A stretch of 64,000 bases of DNA from Agromyces fucosus (GCF_004134865.1 NZ_SDPO01000003.1:496001-560000); one strand, 5' to 3'; shown: positions 9,352-18,482, numbered from the stretch's first letter. Notes: a model not told the origin generated them from the sequence alone. Program-made: numbers and translations.

Positions 9352-11430
9352 CTAGACGATCGCGTCGTCGGTCTCGGTCTCGGTCTCGCCGGCCGACGAG
9401 TCCGCCTCGCCGCCCGGGGCCGTCGCCGCGTCCATCGCCTCGAGCTCGGCGTCGATGTCGGTCGCCGCCTGCTCGAACTGCGAGTTGTAGAGGCGGTAGT
9501 ACGCCCCCTTCGCAGCGATGAGCTCGTCGTGGTTGCCCTTCTCGACGATGTCGCCGTGCTCCATCACGAGGATGAGATCGGCATCGCGGATGGTGGACAG
9601 GCGGTGCGCGATCACGAACGACGTGCGTCCCTCGCGGAGCGCCGCCATCGCGTGCTGAAGCAGCAGCTCGGTGCGCGTGTCGACCGAGGAGGTCGCCTCA
9701 TCGAGGATGAGCACCGACGGCTGCGCCACGAACGCGCGAGCGATCGTGATGAGCTGCTTCTCGCCGGCCGACACGTTGGACGCGTCTTCGTCGAGCACGG
9801 TGTCGTACCCGTCGGGCAGCGAGTGCACGAAGCGGTCGACGTACGTCGCCTGCGCCGCGGCCAGCACCTCGTCGTCGGTCGCCGACTGGCGGCCGTAACG
9901 GATGTTGTCGCGAATCGTGCCCGCGAAGAGCCACGGGTCCTGCAGCACCATGCCCGTGCGTGCACGGACGTCGTGGCGCGTGAGGTCCGCGATGTCCTGG
10001 CCGTTCACGAGGATGCGGCCGGCGTCGAGCTCGTAGAACCGCAGGATGAGGTTCACGAGCGTCGTCTTGCCGGCACCGGTCGGGCCGACGATCGCGACCG
10101 TCTGCCCCGGCTCCACCTGGAACGACAGGTCGGTGATGAGCGGACGCTCGGGCGTGTACGAGAACGCGACGTGCTCGAACACGATCGTGCCGTCGCCATC
10201 GGCGGGCGCCGGGGCATCCGCTGCATCGGGCTCCTGCTCGTCGGCGTCGAGCAGTTCGAAGACGCGCTCGGCCGAGGCCGTGCCCGACTGCACCACTGCG
10301 GCCATGCCGCCCAGCTCCGACAGGGGCTGGGTGAACTGCTGCGAGTACTGGATGAAGGCCTGCACGTCGCCGAGCCGCAGCTGCCCGGTGGAGACCATGA
10401 GCCCGCCGAGGACCGCGATGCCGACGTAGGTCAGGTTTCCGATGAACATCATGCCGGGCATGATGATGCCCGACAGGAACTGCGCCTTGAAGGATGCCTC
10501 GTAGAGCTCCTGGTTTTCGGCCTTGAACTTCGCACGCGAGTCCTCTTCGCGGCCGAAGACCTTGACGAGGGCGTGACCCGAGAAGGACTCCTCGACACGG
10601 GCGTTCAGTCGACCGACCTTGCGCCACTGGATGCCGAAGGCCTTCTGCGACTTCGGGCCGATGATGCCGAAGATGACCGCCATGAGCGGCAACGAGACGA
10701 GCGCCACGAGTGCGAGCTGCCACGAGATCGTGAACATCATGATGAGCACGCCGACGACGGTGAGCACCGAGGTGACCACGGTCGAGAGGGACTGCTGCAT
10801 CGCCTGCGTGATGTTGTCGATGTCGTTGGTGACCCGCGAGATCAGCTCACCGCGCTGCACCTTGTCGAAGTAGCTCAGCGGCAGGCGGTTGATCTTCGCC
10901 TCGACCGACTCGCGCAGGCGCCACATGGTCTTCACCATGATGACGTTGATCACGTAGCCCTGCACCCAGGTGAGCACCGACGCGACCATGTACAGCGCGA
11001 GCACGAGGATGATGACCTGGCTCAGGCGCACGAAGTCGACGCCCTCGCCCGGCGTGACGCCAGCGGTCGCGACGACGTTCGCGAGGTCGTCTTGGCCCGA
11101 GGCCCTGAGCGCGTCGACGGCCTGCTCGGTCGTCGTGCCCGCGGGCAGCTGCTGGCCGATGACACCGGCGAAGATGATGTTCGTCGCCTCGCCGAGCACC
11201 TTCGGCGCCCACACCGTGAGCACGACGCCGATGGCGCCGAGGATCGACACCAGGGTGAATGCGAAGGCGTGCGGCTTCAGCAGTCCGATGAGACGGCCGA
11301 AGCTCTGCCCGAAGTTCTTCGCCTTGCCCGGAGCGACGGCGCCGCTCCAGTCGTCGGCGTTGATGCGCGCCTGTTCGCCGAGTTCGATCTCGATCTGCTC
11401 TTCTGCGGAGAGCGGGGTCTGTGCGGTCAT
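9352..11430 (-). CDS. ABC exporter subunit (membrane + ATPase), canonical Walker B, degenerate signature
   Basis: A 692-residue fused permease-ATPase half transporter. Six hydrophobic segments (about residues 55-350) form the exporter membrane domain, and the nucleotide-binding domain follows (about 400-650). Walker A is GPTGAGKTT and Walker B is LILDEATSSVD with the catalytic Glu. The signature is VSAGEKQ instead of LSGGQ. The C-terminus is acidic (GETETETDD). The start ATG overlaps the stop of the upstream half transporter by 4 nt (ATGA), so the two are translationally coupled and almost certainly form a heterodimer. Substrate is unknown; such pairs commonly export drugs or lipids. Confidence 0.93.
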   Translation of the reverse strand: MTAQTPLSAEEQIEIELGEQARINADDWSGAVAPGKAKNFGQSFGRLIGLLKPHAFAFTLVSILGAIGVVLTVWAPKVLGEATNIIFAGVIGQQLPAGTTTEQAVDALRASGQDDLANVVATAGVTPGEGVDFVRLSQVIILVLALYMVASVLTWVQGYVINVIMVKTMWRLRESVEAKINRLPLSYFDKVQRGELISRVTNDIDNITQAMQQSLSTVVTSVLTVVGVLIMMFTISWQLALVALVSLPLMAVIFGIIGPKSQKAFGIQWRKVGRLNARVEESFSGHALVKVFGREEDSRAKFKAENQELYEASFKAQFLSGIIMPGMMFIGNLTYVGIAVLGGLMVSTGQLRLGDVQAFIQYSQQFTQPLSELGGMAAVVQSGTASAERVFELLDADEQEPDAADAPAPADGDGTIVFEHVAFSYTPERPLITDLSFQVEPGQTVAIVGPTGAGKTTLVNLILRFYELDAGRILVNGQDIADLTRHDVRARTGMVLQDPWLFAGTIRDNIRYGRQSATDDEVLAAAQATYVDRFVHSLPDGYDTVLDEDASNVSAGEKQLITIARAFVAQPSVLILDEATSSVDTRTELLLQHAMAALREGRTSFVIAHRLSTIRDADLILVMEHGDIVEKGNHDELIAAKGAYYRLYNSQFEQAATDIDAELEAMDAATAPGGEADSSAGETETETDDAIV

Positions 11431-13160
11431 CGTGCGGCCTCCACTCCGAGCTGGGATTCGACGATCTCGCGGTAGGTCTGCGAGGTCTCGAGCAATTGTT
11501 CGTGCGTGCCGAGTCCGACCATGCCGCCGTCGTCGAGCACCACGATGCGGTCGGCATCGGTGATGGTCGAGACGCGCTGCGCGACGACGATCTTCGTCAC
11601 CTCGGGCAGCTCACGCCAGAGCGCCTGCCTGAGTCTCGCGTCGGTCGTGAGGTCGAGCGCCGAGAACGAATCGTCGAAGACGAGGATGTCGGGGCGGTGC
11701 ACGATCGCGCGGGCGATCGCGAGCCGCTGGCGCTGGCCACCCGAGACGTTCGTGCCGCCCTGGGAGATCTTCGCGTCGAGCTTGCCGTCCATCGCCTCGA
11801 CGAAGTCGCGGCCCTGGGCGATCTCGAGCGCGTGCCACAGCTCTTCGTCGGTGGCGTCTTCGCGCCCGTACCGGAGGTTCGAGCCGACCGTGCCGGTGAA
11901 GAGGAACGGACGCTGCGGCACGAGGCCGATCGACGACCAGAGGTGGTCGAGATCCGCTTCGCGCACGTCGACGCCGCCGACCTTCACGCTGCCGCCGGTC
12001 GCGTCGAAGAGACGCGGGATGAGCGAGATGAGCGTCGTCTTGCCGGCACCCGTCGATCCGACGATCGCGACCGTCTCACCGGGCGCTGCGCCGAACGTGA
12101 TGCCCGAGAGCACGGGGTGCTCGGCGCCGGGGTAGGTGAACGCGGCATCCGCGAACTCGACGGCACCCGGCGTCGGGAAGACCGTCACCGGGTTCTCGGG
12201 GCGGGCCAGCGTGGAGGTCGAGTCGAGCACCTCGCCGATGCGCTCGGCTGAGACGGCGGCGCGCGGGATCATGATCGTCATGAAGCTCGCCATGAGCACA
12301 CCGGTGAGGATGAGCATCACGTACTGCATGAAGGCGAACAGCGTGCCGATCTGCACCTCACCCGCGTCGACGGCGAACGCGCCGAACCAGACGACGCCGA
12401 CCACGGTGACGTTCAGCACGAGCATGAACAGCGGGAAGAGCAGCACGAAGAGCGAACCGACCTTGCGGCCGACGACCATGATGTCGGTGTTCGCGCCGCG
12501 GAAGCGCTCCTCTTCGATGGGCTCGCGCACGAAGGCGCGCACGACGCGGACGCCGGTGAGCTGCTCGCGCATGATGCGGTTCACGTTGTCGAGCTTGTGC
12601 TGGTAGCTGCGGAAGAGCGGCACCATGCGGCTGATGACGATCGTCGCGATGATCAGCAGCGTGGGCACCGCGACCGCGATGATCCAGCTCAGGCCGACGT
12701 CTTGCTGCAGCGCGAAGATGACGCCGCCGATCGCGAGGATCGGGGCGGTGACGAGCATCGTGGCGCCCATCATCGCGAGCATCTGCACCTGCTGCACGTC
12801 GTTCGTGTTGCGGGTGATGAGCGAGCCGGGGCCGAACCGCGACACCTCGCGCTCCGAGAACGCCGAGACGCGCTCGAAGACGTGGTCGCGGATGTCGCGG
12901 CCGGCGCCCATCGCGGCGCGTGCCGCGAAGTAGGTGGCGATGATCGATGCCGTGATCTGCCCGAGGGAGATCAGGAGCATCAACGAGCCGGTCGACCAGA
13001 TGTAGGCGGTGTCGCCCTTGCTGACGCCGTTGTCGATGATGTCGGCGTTGAGGCGGGGCAGGTAGAAGGTGGCGAGTGCCGAGATGAACTGGAAGATCAG
13101 TACACCCAGCAGGAGCCATTTGTAGGGCTTCAGGTAGCGGACAAGGATTTTTCCGAGCAT
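11427..13160 (-). CDS. ABC exporter subunit (membrane + ATPase), Asp in place of catalytic Glu
   Basis: A 577-residue half transporter, first gene of the exporter operon. The ATG at 13160 (MLGKILVRYLKPYKW) is preceded by GGAG; a longer in-frame extension lacks such a site. Six membrane segments precede the ATPase domain with Walker A GSTGAGKTT and a good signature VSGGQRQR. The residue after the Walker B Asp is Asp (LVFDDSFSALD), where active subunits have Glu. This is the pattern of heterodimeric exporters with one weak ATP site: this subunit would donate its signature to the partner's active site. Intergenic region 13161-13425 separates it from the divergent AidB-like gene. Confidence 0.92.
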   Translation of the reverse strand: MLGKILVRYLKPYKWLLLGVLIFQFISALATFYLPRLNADIIDNGVSKGDTAYIWSTGSLMLLISLGQITASIIATYFAARAAMGAGRDIRDHVFERVSAFSEREVSRFGPGSLITRNTNDVQQVQMLAMMGATMLVTAPILAIGGVIFALQQDVGLSWIIAVAVPTLLIIATIVISRMVPLFRSYQHKLDNVNRIMREQLTGVRVVRAFVREPIEEERFRGANTDIMVVGRKVGSLFVLLFPLFMLVLNVTVVGVVWFGAFAVDAGEVQIGTLFAFMQYVMLILTGVLMASFMTIMIPRAAVSAERIGEVLDSTSTLARPENPVTVFPTPGAVEFADAAFTYPGAEHPVLSGITFGAAPGETVAIVGSTGAGKTTLISLIPRLFDATGGSVKVGGVDVREADLDHLWSSIGLVPQRPFLFTGTVGSNLRYGREDATDEELWHALEIAQGRDFVEAMDGKLDAKISQGGTNVSGGQRQRLAIARAIVHRPDILVFDDSFSALDLTTDARLRQALWRELPEVTKIVVAQRVSTITDADRIVVLDDGGMVGLGTHEQLLETSQTYREIVESQLGVEAAR

Positions 13161-13425
13161 GGCGTCTCCATTGTGAGGAGTGATGAGTCGAGCGGACACC
13201 GCCTGCCGAGGCGCGTTCATGCGCGCACGGCATCAGCCAGGGCAGCCACACCCCTCGCTCGACCTGCAGCATCGCACCCCCGTACGACATTGCAGCGATA
13301 CAGCCTCACACGGTGGGCGGGGCGACGCAAGCGAGAGTGGGTCATCCGTCCCCGACGTTCACCGAGAGCGAAATTCGCGGCCATCAGCACATTGCAGAGG
13401 CGCGAGAATGGGCGCGGAGGTCGTG

Positions 13426-15153
13426 ATGATCAACACCCATGAGGTCGAGAACCAGGTGCCCGCCCGCGAGGGTGTCGACGAGTTCACATCGAACGTGCCG
13501 CTCGTCGAGGCGGTCGCGCGATGGGGTCGCGGCGGCGCCGAAGCATCCGCTCGCCCTGAGGCATCCGCTCAGGCCGAGGCATCCGCTCAGGAGCTCGCAC
13601 GCATCGGCGCGCTCGTCGGGTCTTCGGCCTTCCAGCGCGACGCCGAGCGCGCGAACACCCACCCGCCCGTGCTGCAGGCCTTCGATCGGTGGGGCCGCCG
13701 CATCGACGAGGTCGAGTACGACGACGCCTACCACCGGGTCATCGGGGCGGCCGTCGCCGCCGGAGCGCACACGAGTGCCGCTGCGGCGCCGGGTCCGGGT
13801 GCGAACGTCGACCGCGCGGCGGCGTTCCTGCTGTTCGCGCAGGTCGAGCCGGGGCACGCCTGCCCGGTGTCGATGACGCACGCGGCGGTGCCGACGCTCG
13901 AGCTCGCGGCATCCGGCCTGCGAGACGAATGGATGCCGCGGCTGCTGAGCCGAGCGTACGAGCCCCGGCTCGGCGGTGATGGCGGCGGTGGCGGCACGAC
14001 GAAGCAGTCGGCGCTCGTGGGCATGGCGATGACCGAGAAGCAGGGCGGTTCCGACGTGCGGGCGAACACGACGCGCGCCGAGCGGCGCGGCGGTTCCGGC
14101 TCGAGCAGCGGCGCGGCGTCGTGGGGCGCCGAGTACGGACTGACCGGGCACAAGTGGTTCTGCAGCGCGCCCATGAGCGACGCGTTCCTCGTGCTCGCGC
14201 AGGCGCAGCACGGGCTCAGCTGCTTCTTCGTGCCGCGCGTGCTGCCCGACGGCTCGCGGAACGTGTTCCGCATCCAGCGGCTGAAGGACAAGCTCGGCAA
14301 CCGGTCGAACGCCTCGAGCGAGATCGAGCTCGACGGCACGACCGGCTGGCTCATTGGCGAGGAGGGGCGGGGCGTCGCGACCATCGTGCAGATGGTGACG
14401 CGCACCCGGCTCGATTGCGTGATCGGCTCGGCGGCGGGCATGCGGCAGGCCGTCGCCGAGGCGGCGTGGCACGTGCGGCACCGCAGCGCATTCGGTGCGT
14501 TGCTCGTCGACCAGCCGGTGATGAGCGCGGTCGTCGCCGACCTGGCGCTCGAGTCCGAGGCCGCGACGCTGACCGCGATGCGGCTCGCGCGCTCGTACGA
14601 CGAGGATGCGGATGGCGCCGAGCAGGCGTTCCGCCGGCTGGCGACGGCCGTCTCGAAGTACTGGGTCTGCAAGCGCGGTGCCGGTCACGCCGCCGAAGCC
14701 CTCGAGTGCCTCGGCGGCAACGGGTACACCGAGGCGTTCCCGCTCGCCCGCCGCTATCGGGAGCAGCCGCTGCTCGCGATCTGGGAGGGCTCGGGCAACG
14801 TCATCGCGCTCGACGTGCTGCGCGTGCTGGCGCGGGAGCCCGAGGCGTTCGAGGCGTTCTTCGCCGAGGTCGGCGCGGCCGCGGGGGAGTCGCCCGTGTT
14901 CGATGCCGCGCTCGCCGCGGCACGATCGCTCGTGCGCGAGCTGTCGGCGACGGATGCCGCGAGCGCGGCGTTCCTCGCACGGGAACTCACCGAGCGCCTT
15001 GCCCTCGTGCTGCAGGGCTCGCTCATGCTGCGGTACTCGCCCGGCGGCGTCGCCGATGCGTTCGTGCGCACGCGCCTCGGCGACGAGGGCGGACGGCAGT
15101 ACGGGGTGCTGCCGCGCGGCGCGGATGTCGCGGGGATCCTCGCGCGGGCGTGA
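13426..15153 (+). CDS. aidB-like: AidB-like acyl-CoA dehydrogenase family flavoprotein
   Basis: A 575-residue member of the acyl-CoA dehydrogenase superfamily closest to AidB, the alkylation-stress flavoprotein of E. coli. Shared marks are GHKWFCSAPMSDAF, LSCFFVPRVLPDG, LKDKLGNRSNASSEIE, TRTRLDC and the C-terminal LGGNGYTEAFPLARRYRE and IWEGSGN. The ATG at 13426 follows GGAGG with 5-nt spacing and is preferred to an in-frame ATG at 13408. The N-terminal 30 residues include a triple EASA-type repeat (PEASAQAEASAQ), written with GCATCC each time. The active-site region is complete, so it should bind FAD. The role in alkylation damage is inferred from the family, not shown here. Confidence 0.9.
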   Translation: MINTHEVENQVPAREGVDEFTSNVPLVEAVARWGRGGAEASARPEASAQAEASAQELARIGALVGSSAFQRDAERANTHPPVLQAFDRWGRRIDEVEYDDAYHRVIGAAVAAGAHTSAAAAPGPGANVDRAAAFLLFAQVEPGHACPVSMTHAAVPTLELAASGLRDEWMPRLLSRAYEPRLGGDGGGGGTTKQSALVGMAMTEKQGGSDVRANTTRAERRGGSGSSSGAASWGAEYGLTGHKWFCSAPMSDAFLVLAQAQHGLSCFFVPRVLPDGSRNVFRIQRLKDKLGNRSNASSEIELDGTTGWLIGEEGRGVATIVQMVTRTRLDCVIGSAAGMRQAVAEAAWHVRHRSAFGALLVDQPVMSAVVADLALESEAATLTAMRLARSYDEDADGAEQAFRRLATAVSKYWVCKRGAGHAAEALECLGGNGYTEAFPLARRYREQPLLAIWEGSGNVIALDVLRVLAREPEAFEAFFAEVGAAAGESPVFDAALAAARSLVRELSATDAASAAFLARELTERLALVLQGSLMLRYSPGGVADAFVRTRLGDEGGRQYGVLPRGADVAGILARA

Positions 15154-15200
15154 GGGTGCTCGCCTGTGGATAAACCGTCGTCGGGCGCCGGATGCTCGCC

Positions 15201-15206
15201 TAGGGT
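15201..15206 (+). promoter_or_regulatory. -10 box for a leaderless lipoprotein mRNA
   Basis: TAGGGT lies 7 nt before the ATG at 15214, so transcription would begin at or next to the start codon. There is no Shine-Dalgarno. No -35 is visible. Confidence 0.45.
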
Positions 15207-15213
15207 GTTCGCC

Positions 15214-15801
15214 ATGTCCCTCTCCCGACCGATGCGGCGATCCCGACCGCGGGTCGCCGCCGCGCTCGCCGCAGCCGGTGCCCTCGCGCTCCTGCTGAGC
15301 GGTTGCGTGGGCGATGCACCGACGCCGTCGCCGAGCCCGTCGGCGGATGCCGCGGAGCCGATCTTCGCCTCGGATGAGGAGGCGCTCGCGGCGGCTGTTG
15401 AGGCGTATGAGCTGTACCAAGGTGCTTCGACGACGATCCTCGCTGAATCTGGTGCACACCCTGAACGCATTGATCCCTTCGTTACGCCGGCTCATTCCGA
15501 TCTGTTGGCTGAGGAGTTTGGCGCGTTCCTCGCAGCAGGAGCGCGAACGCAGGGCGCGAGTACGTTCGACACCACCTCATTGGTGGACAAGTCCGAGGCA
15601 GACGGGCTTGCGCAGGTTTCCATCTACCTTTGCCGCGACGTCTCTGATGTTCGAATAATTGGGCCCGACGGAAGCGACGTCACGCCTGTCGACCGAGACA
15701 ACCGAGTGCCGTCGCAGGCATTCCTTGTCTCCAATCCCGAAGTCCCGAGAACGCTTCTAATCGATCGGATCGACGAGTGGTCAGGCGACGACTTCTGCTG
15801 A
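15214..15801 (+). CDS. small lipoprotein of unknown function
   Basis: A 195-residue protein with a clear lipoprotein signal: Arg-rich start, hydrophobic core (VAAALAAAGALALLL) and lipobox LLSGC, with Cys about residue 30. A Pro/Ser linker (TPSPSPSADAAEP) follows. The mature domain contains VSIYLCRDVSDVRI and DRDNRVPSQAFLVS, which I do not recognise as a named family. From about base 15400 the DNA drops to about 59 percent GC (hand count over 15421-15780), unlike the signal-peptide part. Its 3' end overlaps the next gene by 25 nt, suggesting a co-translated exported pair. Confidence 0.78.
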   Translation: MSLSRPMRRSRPRVAAALAAAGALALLLSGCVGDAPTPSPSPSADAAEPIFASDEEALAAAVEAYELYQGASTTILAESGAHPERIDPFVTPAHSDLLAEEFGAFLAAGARTQGASTFDTTSLVDKSEADGLAQVSIYLCRDVSDVRIIGPDGSDVTPVDRDNRVPSQAFLVSNPEVPRTLLIDRIDEWSGDDFC

Positions 15802-16640
15802 GTGCGGCGATAGGCGCGCTGGTCCTCACGTCCATCATGACAAGTGGAGTGTTCCCGGCGACTGCAGACGACTCCGACGATGGGTGTTCAAGCGTGGCAG
15901 TGATACTCGGTTGCGATCTCGGATCCAGCCTCGGGCCGAATGAAGCAGTCCTGGAAGTCATAGGCAGTGGCGGCGACCCCATCGAATCAACCCATGGCGA
16001 GGAACCGCCCGATCGAGGCCCCGAAGACATCCGGTTCGAAGAGGAGTCCTCGACACAAGAACCCACAATGCCCGAGAACTGCAGCCCTCTGAACGCCCAG
16101 CTCTGCGCGGCTCCGACGACGACACCCCCAGACCCCACTGCGCCAGCCCCGCCCGTCGTCGTCACGCTCCGCGACATCGCGTCCTTCGTCCCCGCAAAGC
16201 CGGGCAACGAGATGGAGCCCGGCGGCTGGGCGGTCGAGGACCTTCCGGCGAACTTCGTGGCCGCGGCATCCGTGCAGGTCGTCTCGGGCACCCTGCTCGG
16301 CCAGCCCGCCGACGTGCGGTTCACGCCGGTCGGATACCGGTGGCGCCACAGCGACGGGGGTGTCCTCGAGAGCGGCGCGCCGGGCGCGACGTGGGCGATG
16401 CTCGGGCAACGCGAGTTCACGACGACGGGAACGAGCCACGTGTACGCCGATTCCGGCGAATACACCGTCGCGCTCGAGGTCGTGCTGCGTGCCGAGTACC
16501 GGTTCGCCGGTTCCGGCTGGCGCGCGATCGCCGGCACGCTGGCCGTCGCCGGCGATCCGCAGCGAGTGCTGGTCGGCGACTTCGACACCGTGCTCACCGA
16601 CGGCGACTGCAACGCGAACCCGTCCGGTCCTGGCTGCTGA
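15777..16640 (+). CDS. exported protein with PKD-like C-terminal domain
   Basis: A 287-residue protein starting at GTG 15777 inside the end of the lipoprotein gene. A signal peptide is clear (VRRRLLLSAAIGALVLTSIM, then FPATADDS). A Pro/Thr-rich linker (TTTPPDPTAPAPP) leads to a C-terminal domain (about residues 140-275) with GYRWRHSDGG and TSHVYADSGEYTVALEV, the usual ending of PKD-type beta sandwiches. It ends in a Cys-containing tail (DGDCNANPSGPGC). Its 5' third is lower in GC than the rest. Function unknown; it is probably surface exposed and acts with the lipoprotein. Confidence 0.78.
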   Translation: MVRRRLLLSAAIGALVLTSIMTSGVFPATADDSDDGCSSVAVILGCDLGSSLGPNEAVLEVIGSGGDPIESTHGEEPPDRGPEDIRFEEESSTQEPTMPENCSPLNAQLCAAPTTTPPDPTAPAPPVVVTLRDIASFVPAKPGNEMEPGGWAVEDLPANFVAAASVQVVSGTLLGQPADVRFTPVGYRWRHSDGGVLESGAPGATWAMLGQREFTTTGTSHVYADSGEYTVALEVVLRAEYRFAGSGWRAIAGTLAVAGDPQRVLVGDFDTVLTDGDCNANPSGPGC

Positions 16641-16815
16641 TCCGGCGCGCCGCGGCGGCGGTGGCGTAGGCCGGCACATTTTTCAGGACCAGAGCGTGCT
16701 TGGGCCCACATATGCACCGGTGAGACACGATGTCCGGCAAAATGCCGCCGACTCGGCGACGGGTGAGGCGACGTCATGCAGGCGGCGGATTTGTCGCGCC
16801 CGGCTGCCGCGCGCG

Positions 16816-17937
16816 TCATCCGGCAGCCGCGAATCTCTCTCCGTACAGCTTCCCCAGGCCCTGCACGCCGCCGGCGGCGAACGCCGTGCGCTGCCGGGCA
16901 GCGCCGGTGCCCTCGCGCAGCAGTCGTGCCATTCCCTCGCGTGCGAGCTCGAGGTCCCCTGCCGCCTCGAGCCCCGGCTGCAGCACGCGGATGCACCGCT
17001 CCAGCACCTCTGCAGCGGGAAGCAGCTCGGCGAGCACGGGGTCGAGCACCGTGCCGCTCAGTCCGGAGTGCGCCGAGTGCATGAGCGACGCGTTCAACAA
17101 CTCGGGGCCGGGAGCAGCCTCCGAGGTCGGCTTCACCGCGGCCTCGCTCTCCAGCGACTCGTCGACGACGCACGCGACGAGGGCGCGGAAGAGCGCCGCG
17201 AGCAGCACTGCGGACCATGCCTCGAGCTGCGCATCGGCGACGCGGATCTCGACCGTGGGCACGTGCGACGACAGGCGGGCGTTCCACATGATGATCGCCT
17301 GGTCCTTCATGCCGCCGACGCCGATCAGCCGTTCGAGGCGCCGATCGTAGTCGGCGCCGTCGCGGAAGATCGGAGGGCAGCCGGTGGTGGTCCAGCGCCG
17401 CTGGGCGACGTTGCGCCAGCTCTCGAACCCCGTGTCGTGTCCGCGCCAGATCGGCGAGTTGCCGGTCAGCGCCGAGAAGAGCGGAAGCCAGGTCCTCGTG
17501 GCGTTGAGGGCGCGGATCCCGTCATCGTGGTCGGCGACCCCCACGTGCACGTGGAGGCCCTGGATCTGATGGTCGGCGATGACGCCGCCCATGTCTTCGA
17601 CGATGCGGAGGTACCGCGGCAGGTCGGTGACCGTGGGGAAGCCGTACGCGTCGGGCGGCATGCCGACGCTCGCGATGACGACGCCGAGCCGCTCGGCCTC
17701 TGCTGCGAGTTCGCGACGGAAGCCCACGAGGGCGTTGTGCGCGGCATCCGTCGAGGTGAACACCGCCGAGGCGTGCTCGACCTGGGAGGCGAGGAACTCG
17801 CGGTGCGTGATGCGGGCCAGCTCCGGGCGCGCGTGGAGGTGGTCGAACGCACCCTCCGCGACATCCGCCGGGCGAAGCGTCTCGGGGTCGAGGAAGACGA
17901 ACTCCTCTTCGATGCCGAACGTGGAGACTACCGCCAC
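16816..17937 (-). CDS. ybdK: YbdK-type carboxylate-amine ligase (glutamate-cysteine ligase 2 family)
   Basis: A 373-residue ATP-grasp-related ligase. The N-terminus STFGIEEEFVFLDPETL is the family hallmark, followed by REFLASQVEHAS, IQGLHVHVGV and the C-terminal region VPTVEIRVADAQ. E. coli YbdK shows weak gamma-glutamyl-cysteine ligase activity; the real substrate in actinobacteria is not settled. The GTG at 17937 (VAVVSTFGIEEE) follows GGAGGGG and gives the usual family length near 370; the upstream extension in frame is low complexity. It is convergent with the PKD-like gene and divergent from the DGPF/sigma operon. Confidence 0.9.
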   Translation of the reverse strand: MAVVSTFGIEEEFVFLDPETLRPADVAEGAFDHLHARPELARITHREFLASQVEHASAVFTSTDAAHNALVGFRRELAAEAERLGVVIASVGMPPDAYGFPTVTDLPRYLRIVEDMGGVIADHQIQGLHVHVGVADHDDGIRALNATRTWLPLFSALTGNSPIWRGHDTGFESWRNVAQRRWTTTGCPPIFRDGADYDRRLERLIGVGGMKDQAIIMWNARLSSHVPTVEIRVADAQLEAWSAVLLAALFRALVACVVDESLESEAAVKPTSEAAPGPELLNASLMHSAHSGLSGTVLDPVLAELLPAAEVLERCIRVLQPGLEAAGDLELAREGMARLLREGTGAARQRTAFAAGGVQGLGKLYGERFAAAG

Positions 17938-18031
17938 CGCAGTCCCCTCCCCTGAGCACGATGCAGACGCTCGAACTCTCCTCAATCGTGAGAGCGGTGT
18001 CAACCCCCCCTTCCGGACGGAGGGAACATGC

Positions 18032-18060
18032 TGTCGAAATCCGTCACACAGCCTCGACAT
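18032..18060 (+). promoter_or_regulatory. ECF42-type promoter of the DGPF-sigma operon
   Basis: TGTCGA (18032-18037), 17 nt, then CGACAT (18055-18060), 47 nt before the DGPF gene start. Published ECF42 targets carry TGTCGA at -35 and CGA/TC-like bases at -10, so the sigma factor two genes on probably recognises this site. Confidence 0.65.
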
Positions 18061-18107
18061 ACTGGTGGGAGCGCGGTTCAGCCTCCCAGATCGAAGGAGC
18101 GATTCCG

Positions 18108-18482
18108 ATGAAGTACCTGATCCAGATCTACAGCAACCCCGAGTCGCGCGCCGTGTGGAATGCGTTCACGCCCGAAGAGCAGGCCGAGGGCTACGGGTTC
18201 TACGAGGCGATCAGCACCGAGCTCGCCTCGAGCGGCGAGGTCATCGCGGCAGAGGCGCTCGCCGACATCTCGCTCGCCAAGCGCGTCACGAACGGCGGCG
18301 ACGGCGCGGTCGCGAGCGACGGCCCGTTCGCCGAGACGAAGGAGCTGCTCGCCGGCTTCTACCTCGTCGACTGCGAGAGCGAGGCGCGAGCGGTCGAGAT
18401 CGCCGGCCGGTTCCCCGAGGCGCAGTTCGGTCTCGTCGAGGTGCGCCCGGTACTCGAGATGGCATCGGGCCCCGACGTGTGA
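18108..18482 (+). CDS. YCII-domain DGPF-motif protein
   Basis: A 124-residue protein with the YCII/DGPF fold: KYLIQIYSNPES at the N-terminus and the diagnostic ASDGPFAETKELLAGFYLVD in the middle. Such proteins are the constant genomic partners of ECF42 sigma factors, and the exact DGPF motif is present. Start ATG 18108 follows AAGGAG with 8-nt spacing. It is the first gene behind the ECF42-type promoter; the sigma gene begins 15 nt later. Biochemical role unknown; a small enzyme or sensor role is possible. Confidence 0.92.
   Translation: MKYLIQIYSNPESRAVWNAFTPEEQAEGYGFYEAISTELASSGEVIAAEALADISLAKRVTNGGDGAVASDGPFAETKELLAGFYLVDCESEARAVEIAGRFPEAQFGLVEVRPVLEMASGPDV

Noticed and set aside
5960-9355. 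A 1131-residue forward frame opposite the carboxypeptidase
   Set aside because: The reverse-strand gene has signal peptide, zinc ligands and catalytic Glu; the forward frame is a Val/Arg/Gly-rich shadow.
13180-13425. N-terminal extension of the AidB-like frame from 13180
   Set aside because: The extension is low complexity and unlike AidB, and GGAGG directly precedes ATG 13426.
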